NCBI GenBank assembly: GCA_018340375.1
Contig: JAFFJZ010000004.1
Location: 37,918,001 to 37,982,000 of the forward strand
Direction: 5' to 3'
Source of the DNA: Gonatopus flavifemur
Lineage: Eukaryota; Arthropoda; Insecta; Hymenoptera; Dryinidae
DNA length: 64,000 bases
In this document: one piece after another, positions 46,810 to 58,508 of the stretch
Position numbering within the stretch: the first letter of the stretch is position 1
How the letters are laid out: the number at the start of each line of letters is the position of its first letter
The notes under the pieces: model-generated
Told to the model about the DNA's origin: nothing
What the model saw: only the letters and a program-made list of their open reading frames with translations
The model's database searches: none
Made by a program: the position numbers and the translations under genes

Positions 46810-47130
46810 CTTGAGTTGTAAATATGTATTATTGAGAACGGAATAGTATCTTATTCAACAACATATCCCTCTCACCCTTTCAATATATGTTTGAAAATGG
46901 GGATCTGTGAGAGTAGAAATATCCCACATAGCACTACAGTCTCAAAAGAATTCTTAAAGCATTCATGAAGAACAAAATGAGTTAAATAAGAATTTTTTTG
47001 AGACTATGGCGCTGTGTGGGATGTGAGAATAGATATTCATCATCTTTGATATTTGAGAGAAGAGTTATCAGAAATTGAACAGAATTGAAAATTCGAATAT
47101 CTGATGGAAAATAAAGTATTCGAGAGTAAG
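46810..47130 (+). repeat. Copy of dispersed repeat S, split by a hairpin
   Basis: 46880-46921 plus 47022-47110 together parallel the order of words in 51835-51910 and 52325-52410 (catatttgagaata, gatctg, gaaatatgtgagaatgaaga, ttcatgatattcgag). Confidence 0.5.
46922..47021. mobile_element. 100-bp hairpin, TCCCACATAGC ends, inserted in repeat S
   Basis: tcccacatagcactacagtctc is mirrored by gagactatggcgctgtgtggga. The flanking sequence joins in register with other copies of repeat S if the hairpin and one AT are removed. Confidence 0.7.
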
Positions 47131-47149
47131 GATATTTCGGAAAATTATG

Positions 47150-47255
47150 GATCCTTCCGATTGCAAAAGCCCTTGGCCTCAGGGGCGATGAATAAGCCAG
47201 TGTGAATTAATTCTCAAAGTCCCAGGGGCTATGAATGCCTGCAATCGGAAGCGTC
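47150..47255. repeat. 106-bp hairpin
   Basis: ggatccttccgattgca at 47150-47166 is inverted at 47239-47255 with one or two mismatches; agcccttggcctcaggggc and gtcccaggggct pair further in. Confidence 0.6.
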
Positions 47256-47850
47256 CTATATGTATATATACGTTGGAAATGAGATTATCATCAAGATGAT
47301 GATGCATATAGCATAATTACACCCTGATAAAAATAGCCGTTAGAAACAAACAGAACCTTCAGCTGAACCTGATGAAATCAATATGTGTTTTTCAAAAATA
47401 TTTTACTTCACAGACATATTTTGCACCAAAAGAAGTACTCCACACTAAAAGTATTTTCGGAGCACAAACATGCGCATCCCCAGACAGCACAACGTGCTAC
47501 CGGACCGTTTATGGAAGGTTGATAGAACGTAGGAGAGGTTTTCTGAACCTTCAGAAAAGGTCCCAGAACACATATTGCTATTAAGGTCCCTGTTAAAGAT
47601 TCCTTCTGAATATCAGGAGTTCACAAAGAACTCATTCCGAACGGTCATCACAGGAATTATTGAGAAATTCCATGACGAATTTTTTATGTACATATGAATA
47701 TTCGCATGATGTGTGGGATTGCCCACTATGGAATGTAATTTTGATAAAAAAGAACGTAAATGATTTACATCCAATGTAAAACTCTCAAGAAGACTTGCGA
47801 TTTTACAATCGTTTGTATTTTTCGTATATTGACTGTGAATCATTTCATTG
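47256..47850. other. Unassigned stretch
   Basis: Nothing recognised. Confidence 0.35.
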
Positions 47851-48901
47851 TACTGTTAGAAAAGTTCTTAAATTTAATATGAAAATTCTTATGAAATTCT
47901 ATAAGTACATCTCAAAATCAATAATATTCTGTGATTCACAACATGTTTATGAATTTTCACATTAAATGCATGAAAATTAATAACCGGTTATGAAAATTCA
48001 AAATATATTATTAAATTCCATGCAAACTTCCTAATTCTAATAATCTATAATGAAAAATAACAATAATACATGTTAAAATGTTAAAGATGGCTTCTATGCG
48101 CATAATTCACTGCGCACTTTGTTTTTGGGAGCATATAATAGTATATACGTGTATACATGTGATAGAATCCATAGCCTCTTAATTATCACTAATGGTCAAT
48201 AACTCATGGGTATGTATACCATGATTATATGTCCTGATTCAATGAGCTTTAGTTACATGTGAACAAATCCCCGAAGTTTTTATACACATATAGTTGATAA
48301 CAAGATAACTTTGAAATATGAGTAAGTCTTGTTCTTTTCTCTTTCATATTTTTATCAATGCAACTCTATTTACGGAATCAAAATTGAATACTTTGATGAA
48401 TGTATGTATACATGTGTGTGTGTGTGTACAGAGCATATGTGATATCTAAAACTACATCGTATTTTACAGTCGATTTCTTCAATCGTGATGTGGTCAAGCT
48501 GGTCGAGGCGTGAGGTCGTAGGTTAGGTTTGGTAGGAAAGCAGGTTCGATCCCCCGTTAGGCCCCCAAAACTTTGCGCTCCAATTGACTTTGACTATATT
48601 CACGATTACGTACTCACTTCGGAAGAGTTTCGAGGATTCCAAAATATGAAGGAAATTCCAAATGATTTCTGATGAAAACTTCAAGATTTTTTTCTGTTGA
48701 TTCATAATTCAGAATTATAAATTTTATTATGTAATACATTATTGGATTTCATAGAAATTCCATGTATATGAATTTATAATAATTGTTATTAAATTCAATA
48801 CTCAGTTTTTAATATACAATACAGTATTAAATTTAATAATAATATTATGTAAAAAACTTCATAATAATTATTATTAAATTTAAGATAGATTTTTCTAACA
48901 T
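47851..48901. mobile_element. Possible 1.05-kb element with (C/T)ACTGTTAGAAAA ends
   Basis: tactgttagaaaagttctta at the left matches the inverse of ttaagatagatttttctaacat at the right, and both resemble the termini of the hairpin at 38613. The interior is AT-rich, with (GT)n at 48412-48427 and a tRNA-related sequence at 48488-48556. It may be a larger relative of that MITE or two separate ends. Confidence 0.45.
48488..48556 (+). repeat. tRNA-related SINE-like sequence (Pol III A and B boxes)
   Basis: tggtcaagctgg at 48491-48502 fits an A box and ggttcgatccc at 48543-48553 an exact B box, about 50 bases apart. A full cloverleaf is not evident, so this is a SINE or tRNA relic rather than a tRNA gene. 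Confidence 0.45.
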
Positions 48902-48959
48902 AACCTGCACTTATCCTGCAGACGCTGGGTCACTTTACATTTATAAGATGTGCCTTGAA

Positions 48960-49110
48960 TATTTTTGGTGTTGGAATTCGATTCGAATCAGAAAATTCGG
49001 TTTGGTTCGATTTATTTTGATTCGATTCGACGTTAATTCTTCAAATTTGATTCGAATTCGAGAAAGCAATAAGTAATTCGATTCGATCCGATTCGTGGGT
49101 CAAAAAATGC
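48960..49110. repeat. Run of GATTCG/CGAATC words
   Basis: About ten occurrences of attcgattcg or its variants in 150 bases, a degenerate minisatellite or the terminal repeat of an unknown element. Confidence 0.5.
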
Positions 49111-51819
49111 GATTCGCACGTCTTTACTGAGTCATTAATCCTGATCAATGTCTATCAATCATTTAATCACATGTGTAAGAGATAACGTACAAATTGCTCA
49201 ACATTTGATTTTCACCGGAAAATTTTGCGAACAATATCTTTGAATTTGGAGGTCATTGAATTTCATTTAAAATCAACGTAAATGGTGAATATAGAAGTAT
49301 TTGATAAACAGTTTCATTACGCCGGCAATTTTATAATCCGGGATACTCTGGAACCATGTTTAGCGGTATGACCTGTGATGTTCAGTTGTATGAACTGTAT
49401 CCATTCTGAAGTCAAACAACTCACAGTACACAATATTCATATCATTGTAACAGCTATACGACTGGGCTGTTTTCGAAACAATCCGTCAGTTTGGTTGAGA
49501 CAAGGATCTTTTCCCTGCATCGCGGTCTCTCAAAAAGTCCTATGCCTCCTGATGCTTCCTGTTTTGGGATAATTATCGCAGATTTTTTCAAAAATTCGTT
49601 GAATATGTGTTTCATAATCAGTTGTTCAAAGATCTATGTACTCAATCTGATATTCACAGTTGTCAAATATCTAGTATTAATCAGGGTGAGAACACGTTTT
49701 TCCATTTTTCCGGCTCAATCATCGATGAAGCGACGATGAATATTTCATCGGATTTTTCCCAAGACTTTGCAGTAAATTACCGGACTGAAAAGTTCTTTTA
49801 CTTTTTGAAGAGTTCAACACCACACAGACAGAATAGTTCTTCTGAATGGCAAAAAAGCTCCCTATTCTTGACTATGACAAAATTTCTCTGCGATTGGAGA
49901 TGGAATCCTCCACAAAAGTGAAAAAAAAATTTCCGTAATTTTAACAATACGTACTCAGTCTCTGAATATTGGTTTTCTTAACTAGAATCACCGCATGCTG
50001 CTTCCCTAACAGTAAACAGGTTTTGGGACGTTTTTAAAAACATTCTCAGAACGTTTCAAACACCTTCGGACGTGTTACAATTGTTCGAAAAATAATTTGT
50101 CCGTTGATTGATAGTGACCTATGAGTATATTGATCATCAATTCAATCATAGCTCAAGCCTGAAACAAGACTTGTTGATACTGGTTTTGGACAATTTTACC
50201 CAGCTTGGTGGAACTTGGCTTCATTTGAGATTGTGTTTCAAGACTTCGTTTTAGAGTTTGATTACTTTTCCAAGTTAAGTGATCCGATGTTCCTTGACGT
50301 GGTTTCGTGACAAAATATTTCAAAAACAAAAACAAAGACACGAAAACTTGGCAAAATCTCTTTTATATTCTCACAATCAGTTACATGTGTTATATCTCAT
50401 ATACTCAGTTGAACATGAATGAAAAATCAACTTTTGTATACAAATAATTGGAATTCATCCTGCGATGACAGAAAATAAACAGTAAAGCCAGCTCATACCA
50501 GATAATAGAAATACCAGGTTATTCGAAATATCACGCAAAAAGTTCTTTTCACAAATGGTCAGACTTAAAGCACGCGGGACCACTCGAGTTCACGTAACAC
50601 ACGATTTGACGAACTCAAGATGAAGTGATTCCTTTGGTTCTTCACTTCGCTCGTCAACTTCAACAACCCGCGCTCGAACTTGAAGGCGTTCCGAAGTTGA
50701 CGAAATGCTCTAATGAGTGATCGCTAAGTCCGCATTCCCTAAATGGCCCAACCCATGCTGGCAGGCCCTTGCAATGACCGACACTCTGATTCCCCTACGT
50801 ACGTTGTGAGAAAGAAATTGGAATTGGATAATCGTGTTGATAAAGGAAAGAAGAGATGCTAGAGGAAGAATGTAGCTATTGTATTAAGATAAAATGCGGA
50901 GAATTTTTACATGCTGACTTACTGAATTAAATACTATGTCACTGGGTTTGAATAATATATTTTATTTATTTAAATCAATGAAACTGAGATTTGGGTGTAT
51001 GATAATAATGGATTTACTAACGGAATTCGCATTGATGGATAAGGATAGAATATATTCAAAATGTCGTGACATCGATTCCTTATATCGTTGATGAAAATGA
51101 GAATAAATCATTGAATGGAAAACGTATGAAGAGTATTTTATGAATAATAGCGATTTTCTCATAATATACCTTCAGCAAGAGAATCAAGAGGCTATCCCAG
51201 GTTTCATCAGAGAAGTCATGAGGAGAAGAAGAGATAGAATAAGGATCATCACATTTTATTTAATTGCTCTTTTATGAAAAGTTCCAATCGTAGTACCAAG
51301 AATTCATAATGTTTTCAACATTAGTTTCCCACGTTTGAAATCCCTCAACATAACACAATGAAATAAAATGTTTCTGGGAACAATCGGAATTTGAAAAGAG
51401 AGTGTTACTATATGATGGAAATTAACATTCTATCACTCCTCACCGAGGAATCCAACTATGACACGAGAATTTTCATAATGTTTGTACAGTGGGTTGACAA
51501 AGCTAATTCCCTGGTGACAACCGTAACGGAACGTCAATTCACCTGCTTGTAGGTTGGGAGAAGAAGGGAAAAAAAGGCTATTGTGAAGGAAAAATTTCAC
51601 AATGGTCTGCTAGCACGTGTGGGACCCGGCAGATGTTTTGAAGTTTTCGGTGTTCGATATCGCGGTCATAAACGAGTTATTCATACCGAGACTGCTCAAT
51701 GGTTTTCAAAATTGGAATAAATTTTCAAATAAAAATTTCATGTTCGGGACGTAACAAGGTCTTCATTTTTTAGTACATATTAAAAAGAAAAAACTGCTGT
51801 TGAATGAAATTTCCTTCCA
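49111..51819. other. Unassigned stretch of 2.7 kb
   Basis: Open frames at 49375-49921 (up to 104 codons) carry no recognisable domain. 50560-50780 is GC-richer with paired acgaactcaag/cttgaaggcgttc-like words. Nothing firm. Confidence 0.3.
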
Positions 51820-52590
51820 TTTTCGACACATATTTGGGAATACAGACCTGCAGAAGTGGAAATATGTGAAGATGAAAATATTTAACGTTCACGATATTGA
51901 AGAATAGAATTATTCGAAACCAAAGGTGATTGAAACGGAAGGTAGAAGTTCATAAGAATGGGAATACACTTCAGCTTGGATGAAACAACTGGAGGGTTCG
52001 AACTTTGGAGAGAATATTTTGGAATCAGTTCTATCTCCAGCTGCATCAATTAGGTTGATTTTCAGTCATTCCAAAACTATATCCGTGATTATAATATCAT
52101 TTATAACATATATAATACTCCGAAATATTCTTGCTCTCAAATACTGTCCTCAATTAAACATTTGCCATTAGAGATTTGTATTCTCAATCATCCTAATTTT
52201 CAGAAAATTCTTCCCTGCATATCACTGTTGATGATCATCTATTCTCACATATTTCCAGTCTCACGAATCCTCATCATTAGATGTATGAGGAGAGAAATGG
52301 GCGGTTGAATGAGATTATTTTCATTTGTAACACATATTTGAGAATAATGATCTGTGCATATCAAAATATGTGAGAATGAAGATGTTTAATATTCATGATA
52401 TTCGAGAATTGGAGCATTTGAAAACAAAGATAATCAAAAATAAAAATAAACGTTTGTAAAAATAGAAATGTAATCCAGCTCGGATGGAACATCTGGAGAG
52501 ATGGAACTTTGAAGAAAAGCATCTAGAATGAATTGTAACTCCAGTTATGTCAGTCTGGTTGACCTGATTCTACAACAATTTTTGTAATCA
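51820..52590 (+). repeat. Two diverged direct copies of repeat S, about 490 bases apart
   Basis: 51820-52100 and 52315-52590 share, in the same order: acacatatttg(g/a)gaata, gaaatatgtga + agatgaa, tattta + gatatt + gaa, gaacttcagct(t/c)ggatg-type phrase, aac + tctggagag and tccag + tcagt. A third, split copy is at 46810-47130. Non-coding. Confidence 0.6.
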
Positions 52591-53205
52591 GAATACTTTT
52601 ATATCTGCTCAATTTTCGTCGAGTTCATCCTAAACAGTCTGCGTAATCATTCGCCAATTGGTCAGTCAAGTGCATCTGATGCAAAAATTTGTGTTACATC
52701 CAAAGTGATAATATCGTGATAATATTTACTTCTCGATTTTTGAGCGATCGCGTCAGAGCATTCATCATTGCGTCGAGTACATCATTATATTTTCAATAAT
52801 AGAACAGCACTAATCTTCCTTTAACACTGTTGTGTAAGACAGAAGCTGAATCTTGACGTAGTGAAGTGAAAACGATGCAATTAACACTATCTAGAATGTG
52901 GCATTTTGAACATAGAACATTGGACGTATCCAAGTTTGAGGTTTGTTGGTTATTGATCAGAGCCTCCATGCTTGATACATCTATAACAACAATGACATCT
53001 TCGACCAGAGATGCATTGAAGATAGGTGTGACAACTTGTATTAGGAACGGACGAGGCTGGAAAGTAATGGAGTACCACCTATTTCAATTCATTCAAGTAT
53101 TTGAATTTTCATGTAATAAACCTATGGGGAGACGAATTTTTTCAATGCGGAAGAAAGCATGTAAGTCTATCAGGATTCATTATGGTTCAATTTATGAATA
53201 TAAAT
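52591..53205. other. Unassigned stretch
   Basis: A 113-codon frame at 52866-53207 runs into the inverted-repeat element and has no recognisable feature. Confidence 0.3.
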
Positions 53206-53480
53206 AGTACCGGAAATATTTTGGGTACCAGTAAAACTCTTAGAAGAATCTCATGTCCTAATTTTATGAGAACTACTCCTCCATCATCCCCTGCAGGAAG
53301 AGGATATACGTTCCCACCCTGTGGGCTATATTCCTACAAAAATCCGATCACGGTGCTTCTGAGGTACCAGAAGGCCCCTAGGAAACCTCCAACCCCCAGC
53401 TGCTCCCAAACCCACCCATCTTCCCCCATGCGATAACGACACTCTTTTCCACTAGATATAGCGGCTCACATAACCAAAAC

Positions 53481-53703
53481 CAGGGGGCATAATCTCGAAT
53501 AGAAAATTTTCAAACGGATTTCAGCGCCGCCATACGGTAGTACAGTGAACTATTTTACATGTATACACTAACACTAATTCGAAAATCGGTGTGATTTGTT
53601 CATTGTTTGTGTCAGTTGTATCTATGGCGAATAATTCACTGTACCGCCGTACGGCAGCGCTGAAATCCGTTTGAGAATGTTCCATTTGAGATTATGCCCC
53701 CTG
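53481..53703. mobile_element. 223-bp hAT-type MITE with 8-bp target duplication
   Basis: Ends cagggggcataatctcgaat and its inverse, with arms of about 55 bases. accaaaac stands on both sides (53473-53480, 53704-53711). The opposite arm of the large inverted repeat keeps the empty site (near 57770-57780), so insertion came after the arms were formed. Confidence 0.88.
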
Positions 53704-53970
53704 ACCAAAACTAAGCTAGATAGGGTAAAAATGCATAGAACCTGTTTTTGTAGGGCATTAAATTTCCTTTAAAAAAAAACCAGCAGTGGTATGTCTTTCA
53801 AGTCAATACCTTTAGGATGACAGGATGGTCTAGAACTAAGATCCATATCGTATTCAACAAAAGTCATCGGCACTTCGGCTTTTGAATACCTAAATCACTC
53901 CACCCCGATGGTCTGGATTCATGAGACATTTGGATCTTCGGCACGAGAGGAGCGCGGGTAAATCTTGCAG

Positions 53971-54736
53971 TCAGCGATCTCTGGACTCGTTGCTGATCCT
54001 GTGGGCTATACCAGAACAAAACGTGAATAGGGTCTGACCGTTTAAAATTGCATTATTACTGTGGGCTTGGAGACTAGCTCGAGTCATTTCCCTTTTAGGA
54101 ACTGCTCCAAGACCATCACATGCCCCCTTCCCATGGGCAGTCGCGTGGCAATGTCGCTCAGCGTCAATATTGTGATCTCTTTTGTGGTGCATAGAGTTGC
54201 ACATTTGAAAACGGTTTTTAAAATATTGCCTCGCTCCATCCGTTACGTATATGATTCTCCTCACTTGAATACAAATGTCTCGTATCTCGAGAATAACTTT
54301 TTGTTGCATCAGATAGACTGCGGTGGTATCATGTGTAGTACTACCCGATAACAGTATGATGCACTGATCGTTGTTGTTATGAAATACCCCCGCAGCATCT
54401 TGGGCGACATCCGCATAATTTCCTGCGAAGCCGTATTGGACCATTACTTCATCGTATTGTGAATCTTCCTTTCTCTGAGCAACGTAATTGGACTGGGATT
54501 TTGATAGAGAATGATGAGGTATTGAATCTATCAAAAATGTGCTCAACTGCATCACGAAGTCTGCGGTTGAGGAGCGGTCTTTTTTGAGAGTACATTTGTC
54601 GGTTATTTGCCACATGCTGAAAATGACGTGGTTTATTTGCTGTGTTTCTAAAATATTCGACACAACAATCGCAAATGTTCGGATTTTTGGACAGGCATTC
54701 TTGTCGATGACATTTTGTGTCAACATCTTCGCACAA
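53971..54736 (-). pseudogene. Transposase-like gene of the HGKG...CDG family (copy 2), N-terminus missing
   Basis: Minus strand, 251 codons open from 54726 to 53971. Blocks: FVMQLSTFLIDSIPHHSLSK, VQYGFAGNYADVAQDAAG, FHNNNDQCI, STTHDTTAVYLMQQK, RIIYVTDGARQYFKNRFQMC, ERHCHATAHGKGACDGLGAV, REMTRASLQAHS. This is the same family as the gene at 5932-8369 but keeps the TDGA..YFKNRF block. In the family the first Asp-rich motif usually reads D-F-A/S-E-N-Y; here it is GFAGNY, so a likely catalytic Asp and Glu are both lost. A parallel frame (54736-54449) holds a CHRQECL...CDCC cysteine cluster, showing a frameshift near 54650. The mariner at 54752 sits directly upstream, cutting the gene from its N-terminal part. 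Confidence 0.68.
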
Positions 54737-54751
54737 GAAAAATTTTATATA

Positions 54752-56013
54752 GGTGTTTCGGTTAATAATGCCGATTTTTTTGCAGAATTTGGGCGTTTAT
54801 TCAGGTAACAATATGAATTATCTCAATAATCAAAGTATTGGCCATCGTTTGCTATGACTTTCTCCCATGTTTCTGGCAAAGCATGGATTCCTTGCCAAAA
54901 GAATTGTTCATTTTTTGAGGCCAACCATTCATCGAGCCAAATTTTCACTTCTTCGTAATAATGGAAATGTTGTTCTGAAAGTGCGTGCTGCATCGATTGA
55001 AATAGGTGATAGTCCGAAGGAGCCAAGTCCGGTGAATCCGGCGGATGGGGTAGGACATCCCATCTAATGTTTTCCAAATAATTTTTCACACTTTTTGCAA
55101 CATGTGGCCGAGCATTATCATGTTGAAAAACGACTTTGTCGTGTCTTTGTGCGTATTCTGGTCGTTTTTCTTTCAAAGCTCTGTTCAATTTTATTAATTG
55201 CTGCCGGTATCGATCGCGAGTGTTCGTTTCACCAGGTTACAGTAGTTCGTAATACACAGCTCCCCTATTATCCCACCAAATACAAAGCAGAGCCTTCTTT
55301 CCATGTATATTGCGCACTAGTTGTGATATTGAAGGCTGGTCTGGATCTACCCATGATTTTCGTCGCTTTGGGTTATCAAAGTAGATCCACTCTTCATCAC
55401 CGGTGATGACTCCATGCAAAAAACCTTTCCTTTTCTGCTTGGCAAGCAGAATTTCACAAATGGTTTTTCGTCGTTCAATATCTCTGTCTTTCAATTGATA
55501 TGGAACTCATTTCCCTACCTTCTGGATCTTTCCCAATGCATGTAGCCGTTCAGAAACAGTGGATTCAGCAACATTCAATGCATTTGCCAATTGCTTCAAC
55601 GTTTGACTGGAGTCTTCATCCAATAAAGCTCGCAAATCTGCATCTTCAAACTTTTTTGGCTGACTTGGACGCTTCTTGTCTTTCACATCGAAGTCACCAG
55701 TTTCAAACCGTTGAAACCATCGTTCACAAGTTTCTTGGGTTATAACGTGTTCACCATGAGCTTCAATCAACAATCGATAACTTTCAGCAGCCGTTTCCTT
55801 CAAATGAAAGAAGGTTAATCAACTTCCCCGCAAGACGGCTTTTTCTGGTACGTAATTCGACATTCTCAGAGCTATGAAAACTATGTTTTTTGCACACTGA
55901 CAATTCAGGACAAATTGGCTTTTTATGACGTATTTCTCACCTCCAATGCCACATAGACGTCATTTGTTTGTACCAACAAACGTATCAGTAATATTGTCTC
56001 TTACCGAAACACC
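54752..56013 (-). mobile_element. Full-length mariner element (about 1.26 kb), minus strand
   Basis: ggtgtttcggt at 54752 and its inverse accgaaacacc ending 56013 are the terminal repeats. The transposase gene fills the interior. TA precedes the left end, but AT follows the right, so the target duplication has changed or the end is off by a base. Confidence 0.78.
54823..55863 (-). pseudogene. Mariner (DD34D) transposase with three in-frame stops
   Basis: Minus strand from ATG at 55863. After a stop about 15 codons in, the single frame gives FFHLKETAAESYRLLIEAHG and CERWFQRFETGDFDVKDKKR, then RALLDEDSSQTLKQLANALN, the paired HTH DNA-binding domains. A TGA at 55507-55509 replaces a Trp, followed by VPYQLKDRDIERRKT and GDEEWIYFDNPKRRKSW, the first catalytic Asp. 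A TAA at 55237-55239 replaces a Lys before PGETNTRDRYRQQ. VVFQHDNARPHVAKS and HPPDSPDLAPSDYHLF hold the second and third Asp, 34 residues apart. GIHALPETWEKVIANDGQYF ends the protein at 54823. All three catalytic residues remain; only stops, no frameshifts, break it, so it is a fairly recent death. Confidence 0.92.
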
Positions 56014-56239
56014 ATTACAACCTGTATAATGTACAAAATGAAATCCCATATCTTGACTGAATTTGCCCAGATTGGTAGTGTCATACATTTCTCCAGAATT
56101 GTGGTGTGCGGTACAGACACAGACGCTGGGTGTGCCAGAACTTCCTGCAATAACGCACTATTCAGGTCAAAGTCCTTCAAACTTGGTGGCACCGATCAGG
56201 TGTTTTGGATATCATTAACAAAAAAGTTTCCGAAAGGTT
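56014..56239. other. Unassigned segment between the mariner and the right arm
   Basis: No similarity to the left arm or to the transposase-like family was recognised. Confidence 0.35.
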
Positions 56240-56517
56240 CACAAAAAACCGATTTCAAATGTGCAAATCTATACACCACAAGAGAGATCGCAGTATTGAC
56301 GCTGACTGGCATTGCCACACAACTGCCCATGGTAAGGGGACATGTGACGATCTTGGAGCAGTTCCTAAAAGGAAAGCGACTCGCGCTAGTCTCCAAGCTC
56401 ACAGTTATAATGCAATTTTTAACGGTCAGACCCTACTCACGTGGGCGAAGGAAAAGTTTAAGAATATCAGATTTTTGTGGTATAGTCAACAGGATCACCG
56501 AGTTCAGTAACCGCTGA
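56240..56517 (+). pseudogene. C-terminal fragment of the HGKG...CDG transposase-like family (copy 3) in the right arm
   Basis: Plus strand: TKNRFQMCKSIHHKRDRSID, then WHCHTTAHGKGTCDDLGAV, ATRASLQAHSYN and FNGQTLLTWAKEKFKNIRFL, ending at 56508-56510. It is the inverted partner of 53990-54215. DGLG reads DDLG here. It extends past the point where the left-arm copy is altered, giving the longer C-terminus (TWAKEKFKNIRF), so the two arms have drifted independently. Confidence 0.68.
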
Positions 56518-56579
56518 CTAGAAGATTTACTCGCGCTCCTCCCGTGCCGAAGATCCAAATGTCTCATGGATTCAGACTA

Positions 56580-57560
56580 TCGCACAGTGTGGCATTTGAC
56601 GCATTTAGCGCTGCAAAAGTAAAAAATTCGAGGTGCAAATTCGGAATATTTGAACACGCCATGTTTTAGTAAACTAACTGACTAAAGGAAAACTGTAGTT
56701 GTTTGACTTTTATCGCGTGGTCTTCGCGGAAAAAACTTTGGATTTGTTATCTCAGGAATCTGTTTGAGCGTTATTAAGGGAGAAAGTTGCAAATAGACTC
56801 CGTGTCGTCAAAGACCCTCCGGAAGATAGTTCGTTCATTCTACATATGGATCCCTCCCTCATGTCGCTCAGTTCACACTGTTATTCTTTCATTTATATTT
56901 ATTCATAATTTCACATACAATTTCAATCATTGTGTAGTGACTTCATCAAGTTTAGGAGAAAAAAACTTTCTTATATTGCCGAATATTGTGTTCGCTCCCT
57001 GATATTCCTGAAGAACAGTTTGTCCCCTTCTTTTAGATATCTTATTTACCTGCGGATAGCTGCGGACCTGAGTTTTATACACTTTTGAAGATGGGGGGTG
57101 ACGGCGTCTCTCACGCTGATGTTTTCCGCATATGGTGCGAGACAATTGAAGAGGGGAGATTCAATGCTATCTCGGATTTTATTCCAAATTTTTACGACAT
57201 AATCAACGTCATATTCATAATCAGCGATCCTAAAATCTCTCAGATTCAAAGTTTCAAGGGAATCAGATGAATTTTCAAACTTCGGGTCGCCATAATGGAT
57301 TCGCCATTTTGAATTTGGGAATTTCGACAATGAATCCACAATCAGCAACCCCAAAAAGTCCCAATCACCGAGTTTCAAGGGAATCCGATGAATTTTCGAA
57401 TTTCGGTCCGCCATACTGGATCCACCATTTTGAATGTGGAATTTTTGATAACAGATCCTTAATCAGCGATCCCGTAAACCTCCGGAAGGTTAGTCTCGAA
57501 CCATTCTGATTGATATTGAATCAAATCCCGCTAGATTGTGAAAATGTCGCACTGTGCGTC
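56580..57560. mobile_element. About 980-bp insertion in the right arm, ends CGCACAGTG(T/C)G(G/A)CATTT
   Basis: The left arm reads straight across this site (near 53903). cgcacagtgtggcattt at the left and aaatgtcgcactgtgcg at the right are inverted. The interior has frames on both strands at 57046-57509 caused by a tandem repeat, and no recognised transposase. The target duplication was not resolved. Confidence 0.65.
57220..57505. repeat. Two and a half tandem units of about 115 bp ('atcagcgatcc' type)
   Basis: Each unit contains atcagc(g/a)a(t/c)cc, gtttcaagggaatc(a/c)gatga, attttc(a/g)aa + ttcgg, gccat + ctggat and ccattttgaat. The same opening phrase is found at 17700 and 17975. Confidence 0.65.
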
Positions 57561-58034
57561 GGGGTCTACCTTGGAGTTATTTAGGTATTCAAAAGCCGAA
57601 GTGCCGATGACTTTTGTTGAATACGATATGAATCTTCGTTCTAAACCATCCTGTCATTCTGTAGATATTGACTTGAAAGACATACCACTGCTGGTTTTTT
57701 TTTAAGAAAATTTAAAGCCCTAAAAAAAAGTCCTATGCATTTTTACCCTATCCAGCTTAGTTTCGTTATGCGAGCCGCTATATATAGTGGAAAAGAGTCT
57801 CGTGATCGCATGGGGAATATGGGCGGGTGGGTTCGGGGGCAGCTGGGGGTTGGAAGTTTCCTAGGGGCCTGTTGGTACCTCAGAAGTATCGTGATGTGAT
57901 TTTCGTAGGACTATAGCCCACAGAGTGGGAACGTATACCCTCTTCCTGCAGTGGTGTGGAGGGGTAGTTCTTATGAAATTGGGGTGTGAGATTGTCTTGA
58001 GAATTTTACTGGTACCCTAAATATTTCCGGTACT

Positions 58035-58508
58035 GATTTCCGAGCATTTCCTGTTCATAGGATGAAGAAGAACGTTTCATCTCGTAAGGATTGCTGGTGG
58101 AGTGAGTTGCAGTAAAGTTAGTGGGTTGAAAATTTTTTAGGGTGTTCCTGGGGGGCCAGAGACTCTCTCCAATGATTTCCAAATCAATAGTCTATGCAGA
58201 AGGGAGCACGAATATTTTTCTTTGGAGAGGAATCGCGTTTGCTGCTGTTCTGAGGATTGAAACGCACCCCCACATTCGATCCCTTCAAAGACCTTATATG
58301 TTTCGGAAGCCCATTCATCAATGCACATTCTGATTCCATCCCCGTAGAAAAAGTTTCAGTCCAATTTTGAAGGCACAAGTGCCACAGTTCATGTGGAATG
58401 CGCTATATCCATATATGTATATTTCCTTCATATTCAAAACCTTACCTTCATCTTCTGCAATATTTATAGTGATCCGATTTTCATGAGAAATGTTATTATC
58501 AATTCCAG
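58035..58508. other. Probable intron sequence upstream of the host exon
   Basis: No repeat recognised. It ends in tgttattatcaattccag, a polypyrimidine-poor but acceptable 3' splice site. Confidence 0.4.

Larger units (their letters stand above)
53206..58034. mobile_element. 4.8-kb inverted-repeat structure carrying transposase-like sequence in both arms
   Basis: The left arm 53206-54215 and right arm 56240-58034 are inverted copies: agtaccggaaat at 53206 mirrors atttccggtact ending 58034. The matches continue through 53280-53465 against 57770-57970, 53704-53900 against 57577-57775, and 53905-54215 against 56240-56578. The arms differ only by drift and by one insertion each (a 223-bp MITE on the left, about 980 bases on the right). 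The central 2 kb holds the rest of the transposase-like gene and a mariner. It may be one transposon with giant terminal repeats, or an inverted duplication; no target duplication was found. Confidence 0.72.

Noticed and set aside
48488..48556. Functional tRNA gene
   Set aside because: A and B boxes are present, but acceptor and anticodon arms do not form by eye, so it was kept only as a SINE-like relic.
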